Source: Poecilobothrus nobilitatus (taxonomy: Eukaryota; Arthropoda; Insecta; Diptera; Dolichopodidae). Taken from it: a stretch of 64,000 nt of DNA. The stretch lies in NCBI GenBank assembly GCA_947095535.1, contig OX352773.1, forward strand, positions 32,571,398-32,635,397. The letters are read 5' to 3'. A model generated the notes under the pieces. It ran no database searches. It worked only from the letters and a program-made list of their open reading frames with translations, and was not told the DNA's origin. Below, in pieces: positions 38,985-51,410 of this stretch. Made by a program: the position numbers and the translations under genes. The stretch's first letter is position 1. Each line of letters begins with the position of its first letter.

Positions 38985-39425
38985 TTTTTTCAATTTTTAA
39001 CTGGTAAAAGGGGTCTCGAAATTCTTAAAATGTATTTCATTACAAAACGTTTTTCTTATATAACAGTTTTTCTGAGGTAAGCTTATTCCTAAACAAATCT
39101 TAAAAGTTCAAAGTTCAGAAATTTTACAAAAGTTTATTTCACATAACGGTAATACCATTGTAATACCAAATAACAAAAATTCTCTCTATCTGACATTTAG
39201 AGTTTGTAGGTTGAAAAATACCTTACTGTAACTCTGTAATTGAGAATCTGTGGGAATAGGTAAAATTGTTTTTCAACAACTGTTGTTTTATCTCTACCTA
39301 AAATCTAGCTTTAAGTTTTATCTCAATAGGTATAAAAATTTTGTTAACAAACAAACGAACTCACGAACAAAGTAAAAATAATTAGTATATTTCCTGTAAA
39401 AAATTTTTTTCCGAAAATATACTAA
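38985..39425 (-). repeat. Distant relative of the core repeat
   Basis: It shares CACATAACGGTAA, ACTCTGTAATTGAG, TATCTCTACC and a TTTTGTTAACAAACAAACGAAC segment corresponding to the TTTGTAAACAGACGGAC module. It ends in a small palindrome, AGTATATTTCC...GAAAATATACT (39386-39423). This corresponds in position to the GCACATTT...AAATGTGC palindrome of the 1.3-kb copies but has a different sequence. It looks like a sister subfamily with the same architecture. Confidence 0.6.
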
Positions 39426-40311
39426 AAAGCATAAATAATTATTTATTTATGATCATATGTATGTAAATTTAATAATTATTGCTATTATTAAAGATTAGAT
39501 GACACCTGGAAGAATTGCACAAATATAAAATGTGGTTTTTCATCAATTTTGTTTATTATAATAGAATTATGTTATTATTAGATACAATATTATTAGATAC
39601 AATCATTTCCTATATATTTTAAGATTATTTTTATTTTCTTTAATCTTTTTTTTTTTTTTTTGTTTTTTAATTTTATTATTATATTAATGGAAAAATGCAA
39701 TATAATATTAATATAAATGGAAAAATAACATTTGTAGCAGATTTTAAGATATTATATCTAAATGATTTATAATAATGTTTGTTTAATATTGTCAATATAT
39801 ATGTTTTAAATATATTATTATAATTATTATGTACATTGTACATATATACATAATATGGATATTATAAAAAAAAACTTGAATTTTAATTAATTCATTGAAA
39901 TTAAAATATTATTTCAAAATTTTAATTGGTTATTTAAATGCTTTTCTGAATATTACAATTAAATTAATTTTATTGAATAATTATAAATACATTTTAAAAA
40001 ACTTGTTAAAATACAAGGTTTTTCTGTAAATTTAAATCATTCTATAAAAGATATTTAAAAAAAACTTTTATTAAAAAAAATGTTGTGATAATTTACGATC
40101 ATATTAGAATTAATAGTGTAAAAACGTTATATAATTGATTAATATTGTTTTGTTATCGGTAATTAAAGTGAAACAATTTATGATATAAGAAGTTTTTAAG
40201 ATACAAAGATACAGAAGAATGTTTAATAAAAATTCGTTTTTTGTCTCCTCATATCAATCAATCAATCTAATCTATAAAGTTGGTTTTAAAAACCAGAAAT
40301 GGTAATTTTTT
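39426..40311. other. A+T-rich non-coding stretch
   Basis: Nothing beyond homopolymers and TATTAT-rich simple sequence. Confidence 0.65.
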
Positions 40312-40496
40312 TTTAAATTAATTTATTCTCCTGCCACATAAAAATGTGTCAAGGAAATTGAACATTCTTTTCTTTCCGGGTGTCGCTGTAAATGTCTTAA
40401 GCGAAAATTATCTTACCTAGTGTGTATGATTCGAACCCATATTCCATCGCTGTTTAGAGCGTATTTCCTAAGCCCACTAAGCCACCAAAACCCCCA
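40312..40496 (-). mobile_element. tRNA-derived SINE, family A, copy 3
   Basis: On the minus strand the head is GGTGGCTTAGTGGGCTTAGG, then a B box GGGTTCGAATCATACACAC, the body ATTTACAGCGACACCCGG and AAAGAAAAGAATG, and the tail CACATTTTTATGTGGCAGGAG. The A-rich tail corresponds to the T-rich stretch at about 40308-40314. It is a full-length but mutated copy, about 240 bp from an oppositely oriented copy at 40735. Confidence 0.8.
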
Positions 40497-40589
40497 GAAG
40501 ATATGATTTTTGTTTCAAGTTATATATCATAAATATATTAACCCTCAGCATAGTTATGCATTTATGTGGCAAAATGAAACATAAGAAAA

Positions 40590-40734
40590 GTACACTTTCA
40601 ATGCAAAATTTTGACCTGTATGACAGTTGGTATTTTCATCGGACTGGAAAAAGACGAAAAAAGTTCTGAAACTAAGCCGAACAGACCTCAAATCTAACTC
40701 GGAATATCTCCCCCTTACGAAAACAGTAAACACC
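40590..40734. other. GC-richer segment abutting a SINE
   Basis: This segment (GACCTGTATGACAGTTGG ... AGCCGAACAGACCTCAAATC) is clearly less A+T-rich than its surroundings. It leads straight into the truncated SINE at 40735. Two opposite-strand frames (40554-40784 and 40627-40824) span the junction and are chance. It could be a 5' extension of a chimeric SINE or an unrelated repeat fragment. I do not recognise it. Confidence 0.4.
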
Positions 40735-40890
40735 GCTCGCTGTAAACACCGAGGGAGTGTGGGTTTAAATCCCACACACGTCATAAGAGTTATTCCCCCT
40801 TACGACATTTACAACCACGCCTGAACAGGAAAGGCTGTGTAATTTCTTGTCCACATTTATGTGGTAGAGAAATGCATTAAAAAAAAAAAT
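40735..40890 (+). mobile_element. tRNA-derived SINE, family A, copy 4 (5' altered)
   Basis: It begins at CTCGCTGTAAACACCGAGGG and so lacks the A box. It keeps the B box GTGGGTTTAAATCCCACAC and the body GTCATAAGAGTTATTCCCCC, CATTTACAACCACGCCTGAA and AAAGGCTGTGTAATTTC. It ends at a poly(A) tail after GTGGTAGAGAAATGCATT. The phrase AAACACCG also occurs just upstream at about 40728-40735, which hints at a local duplication or template jump at the 5' junction. Confidence 0.85.
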
Positions 40891-42924
40891 AAAAAAAATA
40901 ATGATATACTTTACATATTATATGTATATCAAGAGAGTTCAGTTATATTATTCTAATAATTTTATTACATTTCAAACAAACTAAATCTTTTTTTACACCA
41001 AAAATGTATTCATCTTTTTTTCCCCAAATTCATATAATAGACTTTTAATCAAAAATTTCTGTTTTAAACGTTTTCTTTTACATTCAATATGTATTTGATT
41101 TAATAATAACAAACATTTTTCACAAGTTCTATATACATCTTCAACCCTTCAAGCAATCTATAATTATTTCAATTTTTTACTAATCATAGGTTTAATTTAT
41201 GTCTCAATCTCAAAATTTAAAATAATTTTTTTCTTTTTAATTTTAAATAAATATTTTCTTTTCGTCAAAATTTAATATTCATTTTTTTTTAGCCTTAAGA
41301 CATTTTTTCTTATATACAAAAAAAAAATTTACTTTGCAGAATAAGAAGTATGTGTAAATTATCAAAAGATTAACACTAATTTTATACTAAAAAATCTAAA
41401 AATAAAATTGTACTTAAGTACGAAAAAAAAAAATAAAAATTTAATAAAAAAGTACCATACAATTGAATTCATTTTTTGCTTTTATTTTTTTTTTTTATTT
41501 ATTGACAGAAAAGGTAAAAGAATCTATTAAAGATAACATTATAACGTCAATCATCTTTAGTAGTAGATCTAAATTAGTTTTTTTTTTTTTTGTTTTTTTT
41601 TTTTTTTTCTCTGTGAATCCGTAAACCCACATATTTAGTTAAACTTTATAATAAAGCAACCAACACCGCATCGCAAAAGATTTTGTCTTAAAAATATTTG
41701 CCCATAACCATTTTTGTTATATTACCAACCTACCAATAACATGTTCTCATATCTTTTTTCGACATTTAGTTTGAGTTTTATTTTTTTTTTTTTTGTTTTT
41801 ATTTTTTTTTTTTTTTTCTGTGTTACTTGTCGATATTTTTAGAACTTTAATTTAAAAATAATTTATTGAATATTTTTTTATTTTATTAAGAGTCATTCTC
41901 ATATATTATTTCTATAAAGTACTAATAGAAAATGAAAACCTATCAAATACCTGTAGAAGAAAAAAAAAATAAGGAAATTAAAGCTGCAATCAAGGTTTTT
42001 TTTTTTTGTTATTTTTTTTTATTATTGTTTATGATGTTAAATTCACAACTTGTCAAATCCGCCCGCAAGATAAAAGCAATTCAAATAACTGATCTCACCT
42101 GAATGATTTTTAATTTCACAGCATTTTTGTTTTACTTTTTTTGTTTTGTTTTTTATATTTTTTTTTTTTTTTTTTGTTTTAAGAAGATTATTAACTATAT
42201 TTGTGGCAGTTACTGGTTACAAACTATTTTAATACCATAACCATATATAAAATTTTCTTAATGCATTTATATGCGTCATTTTATAGAATTCATCTTCATT
42301 CTACTTACCTACTCAGGTTAAAAAACCTAAGGTGTAATCAAATATACAAACAAAGAGAAACAAAAAAAAAATTACATTGGTAATTAGTTTAACCGTTAAG
42401 TACGCTATTGTAAAAATTGAATCCAAATTAACTTTTAAAAATACCTATACATAGTGAAATAGGTAAGTGATATTTTAAAATCGAAAATTATGAAATTTAT
42501 TAGAGATTTTGTCTGATAGCCTCTAGCTTCTTCAATACAATGTGACTTCATCATATCAAACATTCAATCAGATATTACAAACTAAATTTAGATTTTAAAA
42601 TTTAAATTTATGTTCATCAAAAGAAACTACAAAAATTTCTAATGGACTAAAAATGGGGTGAGTGGTCAAAGGGTTGAAATAAAAATTATAAAATTTATTA
42701 AAAGTTACATTTTATATCTGGCATCTACATGGCAATACAACATGGCTTTCTTCTATCAATCATTAAAATAAATCTAGAGTTTATATTCATTAAAAGAAAC
42801 TAAAAAGCTTCCTGATAAAGGAAAAATGTAACCATTTGTTAACTAAAATAAAAAACCGATCATCTGATCAAGGAATAATAATTACATAGTTCAGAAACTT
42901 GTAATTATTTTTCAATAAGTGAAA
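40891..42924. other. A+T-rich non-coding stretch
   Basis: No gene. Several long poly(T) tracts (41580-41608, 41780-41818, 42150-42175) alternate with plain A+T-rich sequence. Confidence 0.65.
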
Positions 42925-43210
42925 CTAGGTACTAGATTTTTACGAGGGACGGTGTAAAATCTCGAAAGTCACTCAAAGGAACTGCACGAGGTTCCTTTTG
43001 GGTAGTGTTGGACTTTAACCACCTCTTTTAATCTAAAAATCCACCCAAACCACTCGCTTTAAAACGAAAATTTAGGATGGATCCTTTGAATGATAATAAT
43101 AATATAATTTACAGTTTGCTTTCGGTGAAAAGGATGAGAAAAGGATTACTTGGGAAATTTGGTTTGGGGTCAGATTAGGATTATGAAAGATGAAGGAAAA
43201 AATTTGAAGA
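42925..43210 (+). repeat. Dispersed repeat (LTR-like?), copy 2
   Basis: It matches 35195-35400 in the order of short blocks (GAGGG, AAAG-GAACTG, TAGTRTTGGACTTTA, TTTAGGATG, AAAGGAT). It extends further with CACCCAAACCACTCGC and GAAAAGGATGAGAAAAGG. No frame or tRNA-primer-like site is evident. It is probably an old solo LTR or an unclassified repeat. Confidence 0.5.
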
Positions 43211-46200
43211 ATTATTTTGAAAAAGGATGTTAATGTGATTTATTGTTTAATAAAGTCAAAATAACTGTCATGTTGATTAATGTCTAAACCGGAAAAGGCA
43301 CATCAATAACTTAGCATTAACAAACCTCAAAATACTATGTTTTCCCTTTCTGGTACAAAGTTTTCCACAAAATACCAATCATTGCAATACAATATCTAAA
43401 AGAAACAACATAAAATCAGAAAAATAAAATTACATTTATAGTTCTTATAGGGTTAGTGATAATTAAATAGTGAAAATCACACCAGCGAAAAAAAAAGTAG
43501 CACCTTTTAAAATCATCAACAGTATCTATAAAGTTTCAAATGAATGAATAAATAGTGGCGGTATAGTAATGTTGTTCAAAATGATGAGATTAATTTTAGC
43601 AAATTATGTATTATAATAATATTAGCATAATATAATGTTCACTATATATGTATATGATGATATAGGTATACTATACTACTATATATTTCTGTTGAATGGT
43701 TGATGATATTTAAAATATCATTTTCTATATTATTTATCAATTAAATTTAACATCGTAACATCATATGTACTATGAATATGTTGGTTGATTATGTGGAGTG
43801 TTGAGACTCTGAGAATTTTTTTTTATTATCTTTATTTCTTAATCTTATAAAAAATGAATTGAAATGTTTAAGTCTGGTATGTAAACAATGCGGACCATAA
43901 AATCGTTTGATATATTGTATAATGATAATGATGATGATCATGCTTATGCTAATATTATTTATATTTATTATTTGATAGAATAAAAATGAACGAACAATGA
44001 AACTGATGTCAGACTTTCATTATAATATGAACATTGTATTTTTTGATTTTGCAATTGCCGCCAAATAATATTATATATATATATATATGTATATAATGCA
44101 TATATACATAAGATAACATAAAAATTAATTCTTATTTGGAATGTGCAGGTAATTTTTAATAACCCATACTAATTATTTACAATAATATTTACAAGACTAA
44201 TGATTAAAATGATTGATTGATTTTCACAAATTAACGAGTTCTTTTGAAATAAAATCAGCTGTTCGTCAAAAGAACATCTCACGGTATAATATGTTGTATG
44301 TATATGTTGTATATATAATTAATGAATCAGGAACTATAAAATTCTATATTTAAATATTTAAAATTATTAATAAATTTGTTAGTTTTTTATTATAATACAT
44401 ATATACCTTTTATTCATTTTGAAACTTTATTTTATGGAACAGAATAAAATATTAATTCTTTAATTATAATTTTGTGCCAATATTTGCATGACTACTCATC
44501 CAAAAAATTCTTTTAAAATATAAAAAAAAAAAAAAAACTTCATCTTATTTTAATATTTTATATGTATTTTAAAATATATTTTTTTAAAATATTCTTCTTC
44601 TCTTTTCAATATAGTTTGTTCAGGGTATAGTGACAAAATTATATGATGAAATTCTTTATAATATGCTGCTGCTACCATATGGATCAATTTTATGCCATAT
44701 ATAGAAGTTGTAATTCTGCCGGTGTATATTTTACTTGTAACAATATAAAAATAAATGATATATTTGTATAATATTTTTAAATATTAATACAAATGATGTA
44801 CAAATATACATAATTATATATATATATATATACACTATTCCTTACATATAAATATAAAATTCATAAAAATTAATAAAAATCAAGGTGAACTTTTCAATTT
44901 ATTTGATTGTTATATGCTTGCGCACACCTAAAATAATTAAAAAATTTATATATTTACCATTTTTAAATGCAATTTTTGGTAATCAACAGCATTGAACAAA
45001 AACATAGAAATTAATTACAAAAAAAAAAATATCTAATTAATTAAAAAAAAAAAAAAACTCATTTTTTTTTTGTACATCCCTCAATGTAAAATTGGTCGAT
45101 GTTATAAATATTGCACCATTTATCATTGAGAAAAATTTCATTAGATTTTTTTTTTTTTTATAATTTTCATTAAAATACACCTTCTTATGATTGTTGTAAT
45201 CCCATTTTATCAAAATTTTAATTTATTTGATTTTATACGCAGTTATCTATTAATGCATTTTGCCATCTTCACTCCTACTAATAATTTTATTAATAAGCCA
45301 TAATTCCATATTGGATTTTTCAAAAAAATACTCGTAACTTTAAATCTAATTTTAATGCTTTTCTAATATATAAAAAAAAAAAGAAAAATGTAATTTTATT
45401 GTTGTAATCGATTTGTATACACTTTTTATACAATTTTAAGTTTTACATTACAGTGTTAACTTTTACAGTTCTAACCAAAACCAGTGTACCATATATTATC
45501 ATTATGCTAAATTTAATTTTTTACAAATGATTTTTAAAAGTTGAACTCAATTTTTTTAAATCTTTACTTGATTACTATATATTTGATTAGCTTATTGTTG
45601 TTTAAGGCGTGTACTACGAACTTTTGATATAGATCTAAATTATGCTTCTACTTATAACAATGTGTTGTTGAATTTGTCTCCCTATACAATATTTCTATAA
45701 GCCCTACCAGCTCCAGAAAACTGAGGTTTTCTTACTGGCATGAGGTAGAGGTTTTATTACTGGTATAGTTGAACTTGGGTAAAGAAATATGCTCCTAGAG
45801 GCAAATATTTTGCTCGAAGTAAAGTTCTGCAATTTTTATGTATGTGTTTTGAAGATTTCAGGAATCATATTAATATTCAGTTAATTTTTGCCGGTTCCTA
45901 TAATTTTTTAATATTTTTCCCAGAATTTTTAAGAACATAAAATAAAAACAACTACAAATCTTTGTTTAAAATTTCAAATCGTATAATCATACGTATGAAT
46001 CGAATCGAATTTTATCAATTCCAAATTTTGACAGTTATTTTGACAGTTTTATTCAGTACTGTTTCATTCGCATCAGAATTTTTTCATGTGCAATTATAAT
46101 AATCGTATACATAAGAATATCCGCTCGAATAAATTTATTTATTTTTTATATAAAAAAGAAAAAAAAAAATTTTTATATTCCAAATTCCAATTATAATAAT

Positions 46201-48024
46201 TTTTTGATCTTTTTGTAAAAGTATATCAGAATTCATTTAAAGTTATATCGTTTTCGTTATTTCAATTTCTGAATTTTTGTATATATGTGCATATGTGCAT
46301 GTGTACATTATAAGTGCTAATTTTTTTTTTTTTTTTTTTCGTCCAAATATTCTTGAAAATTTTTGAATTTATTTTAACAAAGATGGTTACAATAAGAATA
46401 TAAATTTTAATTTAAGGAAGCGACAATTGAAAGCAAACTAAAACTATAAGAATAAAAATAAAAAAGTTATCAGAGACGTGACAATTGCATAAGAAGTACG
46501 TATTATAATGTATAAGAAGACCATAGGTAAATTTTGTTATTATTGTTTTTTTTTTTGTTATTATGAAAAAAAAAAAAAATTGATTTTGAAATGTAGAATT
46601 AAAACAAAAACAAAATACAATCTTTTTAAAATAAAATAATATACACGTCTATCTGAAAATAAAATATGGAAAGAAATATAATTTCTTTATTTTAAAGGAA
46701 GTCAATCAAATCCCCATTAAAACATAGAAAAAATAAAAAGAAAAAAAAAAATAATAAAAAGTTTTTGTTGTGGAAAAACGTGAGAATTAATTTTTTTACA
46801 AAAATAAATTTTCTCTCCTTTATTTTTCACATCATTTTTTGGTTATTATTTTTATTTATTTTTCTTTTTTTTTTCGTTTTTATACAAAAAGTCCACACTC
46901 TTTCTCTGACTCAATAAAAATTGGATTCTTATTTTGGAAATCTTAATAATATGATAACTCATATACCCCATACATGATTTTGAATGGAAATTCTATAGAA
47001 ATTATTCCTACATATAAAAGGCATTCTAAAAAAAGTAAAAAAAAAACAGAAGAAAAGAAATTTTTAAATAAAACCACATAATATTTTCTTAATTTTTCAG
47101 AAAGAAAATTTTCAATATCATTTTTAGTTTCTGTCTTATAAAAAAAAAATTAAAATATGGAAACATATGAAACTTAACTTCAAAATAATATTAAATCAAA
47201 AGTTATGGCCTAATAAGTATTAACTAATTAATTTAAAGTTTTTCTTTTTGCTTTAGTGCTGTATATTGACCGGTATTGGTATTAACAACCTTCTCTGTAC
47301 TGTCATTTTGAATATTTAAAAATTTTTGTTAGTATATGTGTACGTTTAATACCAACTTATTTTATCATTGTTTCGCCAATAAATAAACTTTCCAAAAATA
47401 TGTACCAGAAGTAAAAAATCAAAAACACATAAAACATAACACATAATTTATTTTAAAACTAAGAAATAAAAAATAATATATTTAAAATACTATCGTGGAA
47501 TCTTTAAATACATTCCAGAGTACCTGATATGTACATATACTTCAAAACTTAAGAGTAGTAATACCTTCAACCTTTGAAAATTTCTGCACTCGACATGTCC
47601 ACATATTTTCATTTCTTGTTTTTCTCATTTTTAATAAACAATAGTTAAATCCTACTTCAAAATCCTTTTCTTTTCTTTTTCATTTTTGTTTTTGTTCTTT
47701 TAATTTTTTGTATTTTTCAAATCCTTAACAAGAATATAAAAGTAGAAAAATAAAAAACAAAAAATACACCGCTTTCTTCGTTATTTGGTGTTCATCATCA
47801 ACATTCTTGCATAAATGCAGTACTGAATACTGGTTTGCTATAACTATAAAGTAAATAAAAACATCTTTATTTAATAATCACTGTATAATTTTTTGCAGGT
47901 TACCAGATATGTTAGTCATATATATAAATTACTAGATCCTTATAGCATATATGAATTCGTTTTTACGATAGGACATAAAATAAAATAAATATATAAAGTG
48001 AGTTATATAGAGTCTTCTTTATTT
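43211..48024. other. A+T-rich non-coding stretch
   Basis: No gene is seen. It includes TA dinucleotide runs (44072-44088), an ATGATG-rich patch (43920-43945) and a small imperfect duplication GAGGTTTTNTTACTGGYAT at 45723 and 45750. A moderately complex patch at 45650-45850 has no sustained frame. Confidence 0.6.
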
Positions 48025-48095
48025 CAGCTTTGGTGTAGTGGTTAAGTCGTCGACTTTCTGAATTGAAAGATCTCGGGTTTAAGCCAGAACATATC
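48025..48095 (+). mobile_element. tRNA-like SINE head, family B
   Basis: It contains TTTGGTGTAGTGGTTAAGTCG (A-box-like), then a perfect CTTTC/GAAAG five-base stem with a six-base loop at the anticodon position. CTCGGGTTTAAGCCAGAAC follows as a degenerate B box. The six-base loop, weak acceptor pairing and broken B box argue against a functional tRNA gene. The relatives at 38375 and 56636 support a SINE. Confidence 0.6.
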
Positions 48096-48452
48096 CAATA
48101 ATAGTAATTTATATCGAAATAGTTTACCTATATATATATATATATATTTTAAAAGACATAAATAATAAATAAATTTTGTATATGGTAATAGATGTCGTCC
48201 AAAAATAATATTTATATCCAATAATTTATGCAATAGTCACTGCCGAGTAATCCACGGAAAATTAAATTAGTGAAATTAATCGGTCAAAAAACTGAAACTA
48301 AGTCTAATAAGAATGTCAGTGGATGCCATTTGCTTTGGAGTGAAACAGATAAAAACAGAATCTTTACAAAATATATTCCACAAAATTTAAAGACAAAATT
48401 TTGGTGAGCTTAATAAAGACGTTCTATTTAATTATATTTATAACTGACAAAT

Positions 48453-48641
48453 GTTTTTTTTTTAGTTTATTCCCCTGCCACATAAATATGATAAGAAAAT
48501 TATACAGCCTTTCCTTTTCAAAACGATCGGGGCTGTAAATGATCGTAAGGGGAACTTATTATTACGGTGTGTGTGGAATTCGAACCCACACTTCCTCGGT
48601 GTTTACAGCGCATTTTTATACGCTCTTATCCACTAGGCTCC
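48453..48641 (-). mobile_element. tRNA-derived SINE, family A, copy 5
   Basis: On the minus strand it has GGAGCCTAGTGGATAAGAGC (A box), GTATAAAAATGCGCTGTAAA, B box GTGGGTTCGAATTCCACAC, the body AATAATAAGTTCCCCTTACG and TTTTGAAAAGGAAAGGCTGT, and the end TTTATGTGGCAGGGGAATAA with a poly(A) tail. It is one of the best-preserved copies in the window. Confidence 0.9.
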
Positions 48642-50384
48642 AAATCAAGAGATGATTTTAAATTAAAGAAATTCATGGCTGTCTAAGTAAATATTTTTAG
48701 AATAATAATAATTTATTTCAGTCATTTTAAAAAAATTCTATTGCAATCCTATTGCAATCAATGAATTAATGGATTCATATGTACCGAAAAACATCGAGGG
48801 TCAAAGAGAACTTAACTACACAAAAAAATTTTTTTTTTTGTTTTATGATTTGTTTTATTCGGAGAATTATTTAAATTTTGAATTCTAACAGGTTAAATTT
48901 GATTCCTAAGAGGTGGTTATTATTTTCCCACTCAACAAATATATAACGCTTATTAAGTGTGAGGAGTATGAAAAATCTTACACATTAAGCTACAAAAAAA
49001 AATTGCTTAAAAAAAGTTTCGTAATATAAAATTTCTTGAAATATTAAACAGTAATATTTATTCAGAATTTTATAAAAATGTTTGAATATCTGGTAACCCT
49101 TTACACATATGTATATGTATGTATATAATATAATATATGCACAGTATGTTCATTTATTCTACATGTTGTTGATATTTTATTTGCTTTTATTATTTTTCCA
49201 CTAGATTATGAATAGAAGTGAAAAATTCACGCGCGATATTTTTTAACTTATATTTATATATATATGTATCTATATATATAAGTTGGGAAAACAAAAAATT
49301 AAGTTGTGAATATATGAACAAAACACCAGGGAATCCATAACCACCCTCTAAGTATGGATTCTAAAAATATTCTTAAGAGATCGTGTTATAAAAAACTTTA
49401 GTTTTTCTTTTCTTTTATTTTTTGTTTTAATTTTCTTATTTATTTTTTATTATTTTGTTTTTATTTTTTCGCTTTTGTTTTGGTGTTGCTGCTGTTGTGA
49501 ACAACTTGTTGTCTACGTGGTTTGATTTTCTACTTAACTAGATTCTAAATTTTTTTTTTGTTTTTATTTTTTTTTTTTTTTGCAGAAAAAAAAGAAGAAC
49601 AACAACAAAATTATAATCATAAATAAAATGGAAAATTATTATTATCATTATCATTATTGTTATCCTGAATGTTAACAAACATCTACACAAACAAAATTCA
49701 TATGATAATTTTTTTAGGGCGTAAATTGTATTTCTGTATTCTTACATACAAGAAAAACAAAAAAAAAACAAAAACTTATAAATATATGTATAGGATAAAA
49801 ACTTTAGTTTTTGACATGACTTTTACTATTGTTGTTTTTTTAACTTGGAGAAAACTTTTAAAACAAAAATATGGATAATATTTTTTTTTTATATTTAAAT
49901 ATAATTAAGTGAATCATTTTGTTAAAATATTTAACTGAAAATTATTTAAGTTCAAAAGATATTAATTCAAAATTTGAAAAAAATTCATTGAAATAACCAT
50001 GAAATGAATAAAATTATGCATACTGAACTTCAATTTAGATCATTCATGGAAAACTCTAGCTCTAATATAGTCATAGTTTAAGTTCGCAAAATATTGTTCA
50101 AAATAAAAGCTGGATTTTTATTAGATTGATTACTCTCTTAGTACAATATGCAACTTTAACAATTTTAAAAAAATGTTTGTATAGTTTCAGTTAAACAGAA
50201 AATACCTTTAAAGCTACACAGAAGACTGCAAATCCAGATACTGATCCTATCCTGAAAAAATAATGAGCATTAATCTGTTTCTAAACTTTTCTAAGTTATT
50301 TTTTACTATAGGGAAAATAAAAACAAATAAATAAATAAAATTGATTAAAGACTATAGAACAACATTTTATTAATAAATGTTCAA
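48642..50384. other. A+T-rich non-coding stretch
   Basis: No gene is supported. A less repetitive patch at 49420-49660 carries GTTGCTGCTGTTGTG and AAGAAGAACAACAACA runs and TTATCATTATC simple sequence. The frame at 49669-49878 has no recognisable domain. Confidence 0.6.
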
Positions 50385-50650
50385 AAACTTTTCTGTTATT
50401 TGGGGTCTTTAGATTGAAAAATTGTTAAGCAGAACCTGAGATATACATATTTTTAAATTAGACAATTTCCATCTTTTAGGGGACATTTCCATCCATTTTA
50501 GGTAGCTCCGTAACTAAATGGTTTAGAAGTTTTGTGAGCTGACATGATGTAAAACAGAGATATTGAACGGAGCTACAGCTTCTCAAAGTTTTGTAAACAA
50601 ACGGTCCGTAATTTTTTTTTTTTGAAAAATGTGTTAAAAACATTTCTTAC
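50385..50650 (-). repeat. Degenerate, rearranged core-repeat fragment
   Basis: It shares TTAGATTGAAAAATTGTTAAG, CAGAACCTGAGATATACAT, GTAGCTCCGTAAC, GGAGCTACAGCTTCTCAAAG and TTTTGTAAACAAACGGTCC with the core family, and ends near AAATGTGTTAAAAACATTT. GGAGCTACAGC joins directly to the TTTTGTAAACA module, which normally lies much further away. The copy is therefore internally deleted or chimeric. Confidence 0.7.
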
Positions 50651-51222
50651 AATATGTTATATGTATTCATCTCGCACCTTTATAAAATATCTTTACTAAC
50701 TTACGGTAGTATATTATATTGTATACATTTTATACATTGAATGAGAATTTGTTTATATATGTACATAAATATGGTGGCGTATCACAAATCCAATGAACAT
50801 AAGTTTTGTTGTCCCACTGCAATGAGTTAAAATTGTCAAAAGAATTTTGAATTTCGACTGGTTACAAATTGAAAATATTTTGCAAAATATTGAACGAGCA
50901 TATTTATTCTTAAGATTATTTTCTAACAGAACACAACTTATTTTAGAAAATTTTTCATTGGAAATTTAACAAAATCTTGGATTCAAATTGCGACAAAATG
51001 GAAATCCTTAAATTTTGGTTGAATTCTAATATACAAAAACTTAAATTTTAAGTTTATACACTAATAGTAACTATAGTCTTTTATTATTGAAGAAGTGGTA
51101 CAACGCCAGCATCTTCGTACCTACCACTAATATATCTCATAAAAATTTATGATTTTTATAATTTTAACAAAAAAAAAATCCTTTTTACTTAAACATGTTT
51201 TCATTGTTTATTTATATATTAT

Positions 51223-51410
51223 TGGTGGCCTAGTGGGTAAGAGCGTATAAAATTCGCTGTAAACACCGAGGGAGTATGGGTTCGAATCACACACAAGTCG
51301 TAAGAGTTTTTACCCCCCTTACGATATTTACAAATACGCCTGAACTGGAAAGGGCTGTGTAATTTCGTGTTCACATTTATGTCGCAGAGCAATGCATTAA
51401 AAAAAAAAAT
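51223..51410 (+). mobile_element. tRNA-derived SINE, family A, copy 6
   Basis: A complete copy. It has GGTGGCCTAGTGGGTAAGAGC (near-perfect A box), GTATAAAATTCGCTGTAAAC, ACCGAGGGAGTATGGGTTCG with B box GGTTCGAATCAC, ACAAGTCGTAAGAG, CCCCTTACGATATTTACA, GGAAAGGGCTGTGTAATTTC, and a poly(A) tail after GCAATGCATT. It gives the best single view of the family's roughly 185-bp layout. Confidence 0.9.

Noticed and set aside
40554..40824. Overlapping frames on both strands across 40.6-40.8 kb
   Set aside because: They span a SINE and its junction; the opposite-strand overlap and SINE content show they are not genes.
48025..48095. Functional tRNA gene
   Set aside because: Anticodon loop of six bases, degenerate B box and poor acceptor pairing; related decayed copies exist at 38.4 and 56.6 kb.
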